Part shown: in pieces, positions 31,784 to 34,651 of the stretch
Numbering within the stretch: position 1 is the first letter of the stretch
Layout: every line of letters starts with the position of its first letter
Assembly (NCBI GenBank): GCA_029551145.1
Contig: JAKPGA010000033.1
Coordinates: 1-34,651, forward strand
Reading direction: 5' to 3'
From: Thermotogota bacterium
Lineage (GTDB): Bacteria > Thermotogota > Thermotogae > Thermotogales > DSM-5069
Length of the DNA: 34,651 nucleotides
Position numbers and translations under genes: made by a program
Notes under the pieces: generated by a model
What the model was told of the DNA's origin: nothing
Seen by the model: only the letters and a program-made list of their open reading frames with translations
The model's database searches: none

Positions 31784-32545
31784 TGGTCTTTGCCCGTCAA
31801 GTACTTCTTTCGCGATCTTGATCAGCCATTCTTCATCTGAAAAGATCAAAACACCTGACTTGGCAAATGGTTGATTTACATTGACAATCTTTTCAGATCT
31901 ACTCAGTATAACCACAGCACCCTCAAGCGCTTTTCTTCGGACGTTTTCAACTGTTGAAAGATCTATATTGAGTTTCACATTGTTTCTGGGTAACTTCCCT
32001 TTTATCGTGCCATCTGCTGTGACATACACTGCATCGTAACCCAGTTGCCTGAGTCTGTCTATCTTTGACTCATTTTCTACGAAGATGGGATATATCGTTT
32101 TTCTACTTATCAGTGCTCTAACAACATCGGGGTCAATTATGCCTGAACCGTTTAAGATGGGTAGAACACCGCTGTTGAACAAACCCTCTCCAAGATAGGT
32201 GAGAACTTGGGCTGTTATGAATGCTGACCGAGAGACTCTGTCGAGTGGATCTGGATCGGATTCATCAAGTGTGTCAAGTGTTCCAAAGACAACATATTCA
32301 AAACCATTTGAACGCGCAACCATACCTGCAACAAATCCGACATCGCGCGCAATTTCAAGGTTCTGGTTGCATCCAAGCGATAACAGGCAGACATCTTTGA
32401 CCAGTTTCTGAAGAGATACCGCCAGAATTGCCCCTTTTGTTGCTTCTTGCAAGTCGAGAAAAATCTCAACTGACAAGACCACGTTCGAGCATATCAAGAA
32501 TAAAAATACCAGGCCCACCCTTAGTGTTTTCCTCAACGACGACAT
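31763..32545 (-). CDS. Secreted GH3-like protein lacking catalytic motifs
   Basis: A 260-residue protein with a signal peptide (about 8-26). The middle part, GFEYVVFGTLDTLDESDPDPLDRVSRSAFITAQVLTYLGEGLFNSGVLPIL, follows the rhythm of family 3 beta-N-acetylhexosaminidases (NagZ type). Where those have the KHFPGHG loop, this protein has LNGSGIIDPD. No catalytic Asp/His pair is apparent, so it may be a non-catalytic binding protein or a misassigned fold. The ATG at 32545 has a strong AAGGAGG and is preferred over longer forms; the gene thus begins 80 bases inside the HAD gene. It ends 21 bases inside ispF. Secretion is well supported, the GH3 relation only moderately. Confidence 0.6.
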   Translation of the reverse strand: MSSLRKTLRVGLVFLFLICSNVVLSVEIFLDLQEATKGAILAVSLQKLVKDVCLLSLGCNQNLEIARDVGFVAGMVARSNGFEYVVFGTLDTLDESDPDPLDRVSRSAFITAQVLTYLGEGLFNSGVLPILNGSGIIDPDVVRALISRKTIYPIFVENESKIDRLRQLGYDAVYVTADGTIKGKLPRNNVKLNIDLSTVENVRRKALEGAVVILSRSEKIVNVNQPFAKSGVLIFSDEEWLIKIAKEVLDGQRPSTGRVP

Positions 32546-33269
32546 CTGCAACCTCCTTAAGTGATTCGGTACCGTTTTGAACCGCAACCTTCAAACCAAC
32601 TACACTCAGCAAGGGGATATCGTTGTCGTTGTCTCCAAAAGCGACCGCACCTTTCAAGTCCCAATTCCTATGATCTGCGATCAATTTGAGCGCTTTGCCC
32701 TTGTCCACTTGTGCAGGAACGAAATCAAGATAATTGCCAAAGGATTTGAAAATCGCGAGTTCCGGAAAAATACCTTTCAAACGAGCCATCGCGGAATCGA
32801 GTACAGTTGGTTCATCTATTGCAAGAAGTTTCGTTGCGCCTTTTTCTTTGACAACCTCTGCCAGATCGGGAACAACGGTGAGCTCAATCTGTGAGTGGTC
32901 ACTGTACGCTTTTGCGTGATCATTTTCTTCTTCAACAACTAATTTATCATCGACGTATGCCTGCCTGTGAATCTTCATTTCTCTGAGTACCTTGACCAAC
33001 CTTTCTGCCGTTTGAGGATCTATTTTGACATCCAGTATTCTCCCAGCTTCAGGTAACCATGCGACCGAGCCGTTGTAGGCGATCAGTGGAAACTGCTCCG
33101 AAAAATACCGTTTCAGTAATTTCACCATTGAGGGCAACATGCGACCACTCGCAAAAACGATTTCTTTTCCAAGTTCCATGAGTTTTCGTATGGCTTCGAG
33201 ATTCTTTGGATGAATATCGTGAGTGTCTTGTAAGATTGTCCCATCCAGGTCAAAGATGAATATCTTCAA
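32466..33269 (-). CDS. Cof-type HAD-IIB phosphatase
   Basis: A 267-residue haloacid dehalogenase superfamily hydrolase with a IIB cap. Motif I is FIFDLDGTI with nucleophile D7 and acid D9; motif II FASGRMLPS; motif III lysine in QVDKGKALKLIADHR; motif IV AVAFGDNDNDIPLL. Such enzymes dephosphorylate sugar phosphates, nucleotides or cofactors; the substrate here is unknown. The frame extends to 33323, but the TTG at 33269 sits behind GGAGGGAGTGG and overlaps the stop of the phospholipase-D-like gene as TTGA, so it is preferred. Confidence 0.92.
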   Translation of the reverse strand: MKIFIFDLDGTILQDTHDIHPKNLEAIRKLMELGKEIVFASGRMLPSMVKLLKRYFSEQFPLIAYNGSVAWLPEAGRILDVKIDPQTAERLVKVLREMKIHRQAYVDDKLVVEEENDHAKAYSDHSQIELTVVPDLAEVVKEKGATKLLAIDEPTVLDSAMARLKGIFPELAIFKSFGNYLDFVPAQVDKGKALKLIADHRNWDLKGAVAFGDNDNDIPLLSVVGLKVAVQNGTESLKEVADVVVEENTKGGPGIFILDMLERGLVS

Positions 33270-34147
33270 GGCTCCACTCCCTCCGTCCAGATGCGTTCGA
33301 AGTATCTCACATATTCTTGACATATTCTTTTGTCCTCCACTATGATGAGCATCTCTGCATTACTCGAATACCCACTTTTCGTTGCATTTGCAGACCCTGT
33401 GACGACTGTTCGTCCATCGATTATAAACAACTTACTGTGCAGTGTAAAGTCCTTAATCACCTTGAGCTGAATACCTGTGAATGGCAGTTTCGACAGACTC
33501 GAGTTTTTGAAAAACCATTCGTCTGACAAAACTCTTACATGAATTCCCCTGCTTGACAGTATTTTGAGTGCCGCCCACACCTGTGGATGTGTCATCGCAT
33601 ACATGGCGATGTCCAGTGTTTTACTCGCCTTGCAAATCTGTTCAAGCACAGTTTGTTCCAGTTCGAAATTCTTAATGAGTATCTTCGATCCCGAGAACTG
33701 AACTTTTCTTTCAATGCCTTCCCACAGATCATCGAAGAACTGCTGAAATTCAAATGCCAAATTCGCATCTTCAATAACAAGAATATCGTTGAATGAACTG
33801 AACAAACTGTGAGTGGTGAAGTTCGCTGAGCCCAAAATCAACGTCTTCTCATCAACCACTATTGCCTTCATGTGAAACAAGGAACTTTCCGCATCTATCC
33901 TGACAGGTATCGAATCACTCTCGACAGGTGTTTCACTGATCACTCTGACTTTGATCCCTCTTCTGTGGGCATTTTCAAGGGCAGCGATTATTTTTGGTTC
34001 ATCTATGGAAAAACTGCACACCGATACGCTGAACTCGGCATGGTCGATGATATCCACAATGAAAGCAGAAGATTCAACCGGTGTAAATATCGCATTTTGT
34101 GCCAGGACCGTGCATGATATCATTAAGAACAGGACTATGTATTTCAT
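33266..34147 (-). CDS. Secreted phospholipase-D-like protein, two HKD motifs
   Basis: About 293 residues with a signal peptide ending near VLAQN. It has two HxK(x4)D halves: HMKAIVVDEKTLILGSANFT and HSKLFIIDGRTVVTGSANATK, each with the downstream GSAN. Both are intact, so the protein should act as a phosphodiesterase on phospholipids or nucleic acids, or as a transphosphatidylase such as cardiolipin synthase. The extracytoplasmic location and lack of membrane helices favour a secreted nuclease or phospholipase; which one cannot be told. In-frame ATGs occur at 34156 and 34147. A TATAAT at 34155-34160 would start transcription about at the second, so 34147 is chosen as a possibly leaderless start. 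It is the first gene of a three-gene run. Confidence 0.88.
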   Translation of the reverse strand: MKYIVLFLMISCTVLAQNAIFTPVESSAFIVDIIDHAEFSVSVCSFSIDEPKIIAALENAHRRGIKVRVISETPVESDSIPVRIDAESSLFHMKAIVVDEKTLILGSANFTTHSLFSSFNDILVIEDANLAFEFQQFFDDLWEGIERKVQFSGSKILIKNFELEQTVLEQICKASKTLDIAMYAMTHPQVWAALKILSSRGIHVRVLSDEWFFKNSSLSKLPFTGIQLKVIKDFTLHSKLFIIDGRTVVTGSANATKSGYSSNAEMLIIVEDKRICQEYVRYFERIWTEGVEP

Positions 34148-34154
34148 CAGAATC

Positions 34155-34184
34155 ATTATACAGGAGTGATAGTGATGGCGGCAA
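34155..34184 (-). promoter_or_regulatory. Promoter of the phospholipase-D-like operon
   Basis: On the minus strand TTGCCG (34179-34184) and TATAAT (34155-34160) are 18 bases apart. The start point seven bases downstream falls on the A of the ATG at 34147, which suggests a leaderless message. It overlaps the start of the divergent hydrolase gene. Confidence 0.5.
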
Positions 34185-34651
34185 AGATAACTGACCAGAT
34201 TTTACATCTTTCAACCGGTCCAATAGGCACAAATACCTATATACTGAGAAGTACCCCATTGATAGTAATTGATCCCGGTTATGGCATCGGCGATGTAGTC
34301 AATGAAGACTGCATCGTTCTTCTTACACACATGCATTTCGATCACATCTGCGGACTGAAAGAACTCAATCCAGCGAAGGTATACATATCAAAATCCGACT
34401 TGGCAGGACTCTTGGATCCAATCTTGAACAAGTCTCGTTTTTTTGGTGATGACTATTCTTACAAAGGTCAGTGCGAGATATTTTCTGAAGAACTGGACAT
34501 AGGTGAATGGCACTTCGAAATAATCCAGACACCTGGCCACACTGCTGGTTCTGTTGTCATAGCGACAGATAAAGTTTTTTTCACTGGTGATACAATCTTT
34601 ATTGAGAGCATCGGTAGGACTGATTTTCCCGAATCCGACGAGAGATCCATG
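34175..34651 (+). CDS. Metallo-beta-lactamase-fold hydrolase (3' end cut by window)
   Basis: The first 159 residues of a glyoxalase-II-like metallo-hydrolase. Metal-binding motif HxHxDH is THMHFDHICG (H52, H54, D56, H57), followed by H122 in TPGHTAGSVV and D139 in FTGDTIF. The segment STGPIGTNTYIL is typical of the small glyoxalase II-like proteins that hydrolyse thioesters such as lactoyl conjugates. The ATG at 34175 follows AGGAGTGA. The gene is divergent from the phospholipase-D-like operon with only 27 bases between the starts. The fold is certain, the substrate inferred. Confidence 0.93.
   Translation, partial: MAAKITDQILHLSTGPIGTNTYILRSTPLIVIDPGYGIGDVVNEDCIVLLTHMHFDHICGLKELNPAKVYISKSDLAGLLDPILNKSRFFGDDYSYKGQCEIFSEELDIGEWHFEIIQTPGHTAGSVVIATDKVFFTGDTIFIESIGRTDFPESDERSM

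Overview
The window looks like a chromosomal segment of a Thermotogota bacterium, most likely a Pseudothermotoga or Thermotoga relative. The grounds are recalled similarity of many proteins to Thermotoga maritima families, and gene orders I recall from T. maritima: glycosyltransferase, CtpA, TrmI, uridine-kinase-like; and murI-rapZ-yvcK-whiA-nrdR-greA-lysS. Base composition is moderate. GTG and TTG starts are frequent, genes overlap heavily, and I see no insertion sequence, phage gene or CRISPR array. No searches were run; family names come from motifs and remembered relatives. No stretch over 300 bases lacks a gene.

Layout. (1) Bases 1-5277, minus strand: a likely four-gene operon of a solute-sensing HD-GYP protein, an EamA-type transporter, an MFS transporter and a GH1 beta-glycosidase cut by the window edge. 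The GH1 is strikingly like the archaeal LacS group. (2) A divergent plus-strand gene at 5395 encodes a small S4-domain RNA-binding protein that meets birA tail to tail. (3) Bases 5608-16604, minus strand: an eleven-gene operon, almost without gaps, running from a TGS/uridine-kinase fusion through an amidase-like orphan, a GerMN protein, TrmI, CtpA, two unknown membrane proteins, an MMPL exporter, a GT4 glycosyltransferase and a DUF3307 membrane protein to birA. It mixes envelope and housekeeping functions. (4) tRNA-Gln on the plus strand, with a promoter overlapping that of the kinase and a terminator shared with the next operon. (5) Bases 16784-24819, minus strand: a ten-gene operon with a coiled-coil protein, ZapA, MurI, RapZ, YvcK, WhiA, NrdR, GreA, LysRS and a SurA-like chaperone, mostly joined by 4-base ATGA overlaps.

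(6) From 24911 the plus strand carries hutH and an overlapping nuclease-like gene, then a radical SAM enzyme and its TetR regulator with a TetR-type operator upstream and paired hairpins between the genes. Next come tRNA-Ala, dnaB and ispF. (7) Bases 31763-34147, minus strand: a secreted GH3-like protein, a Cof-type HAD phosphatase and a secreted phospholipase-D-like protein. (8) A metallo-beta-lactamase-fold hydrolase starts at 34175 and runs off the window.

No single stretch is a clear new defence or biosynthetic system. The best candidates for new biology are the radical SAM-TetR cassette with its RNA hairpins, the MMPL-GT4-unknown membrane protein cluster as a possible envelope-lipid pathway, the nuclease-like protein with one apparently dead and one apparently live catalytic domain, and a fresh in-frame 21-bp tandem duplication at the donor-binding motif of the glycosyltransferase.
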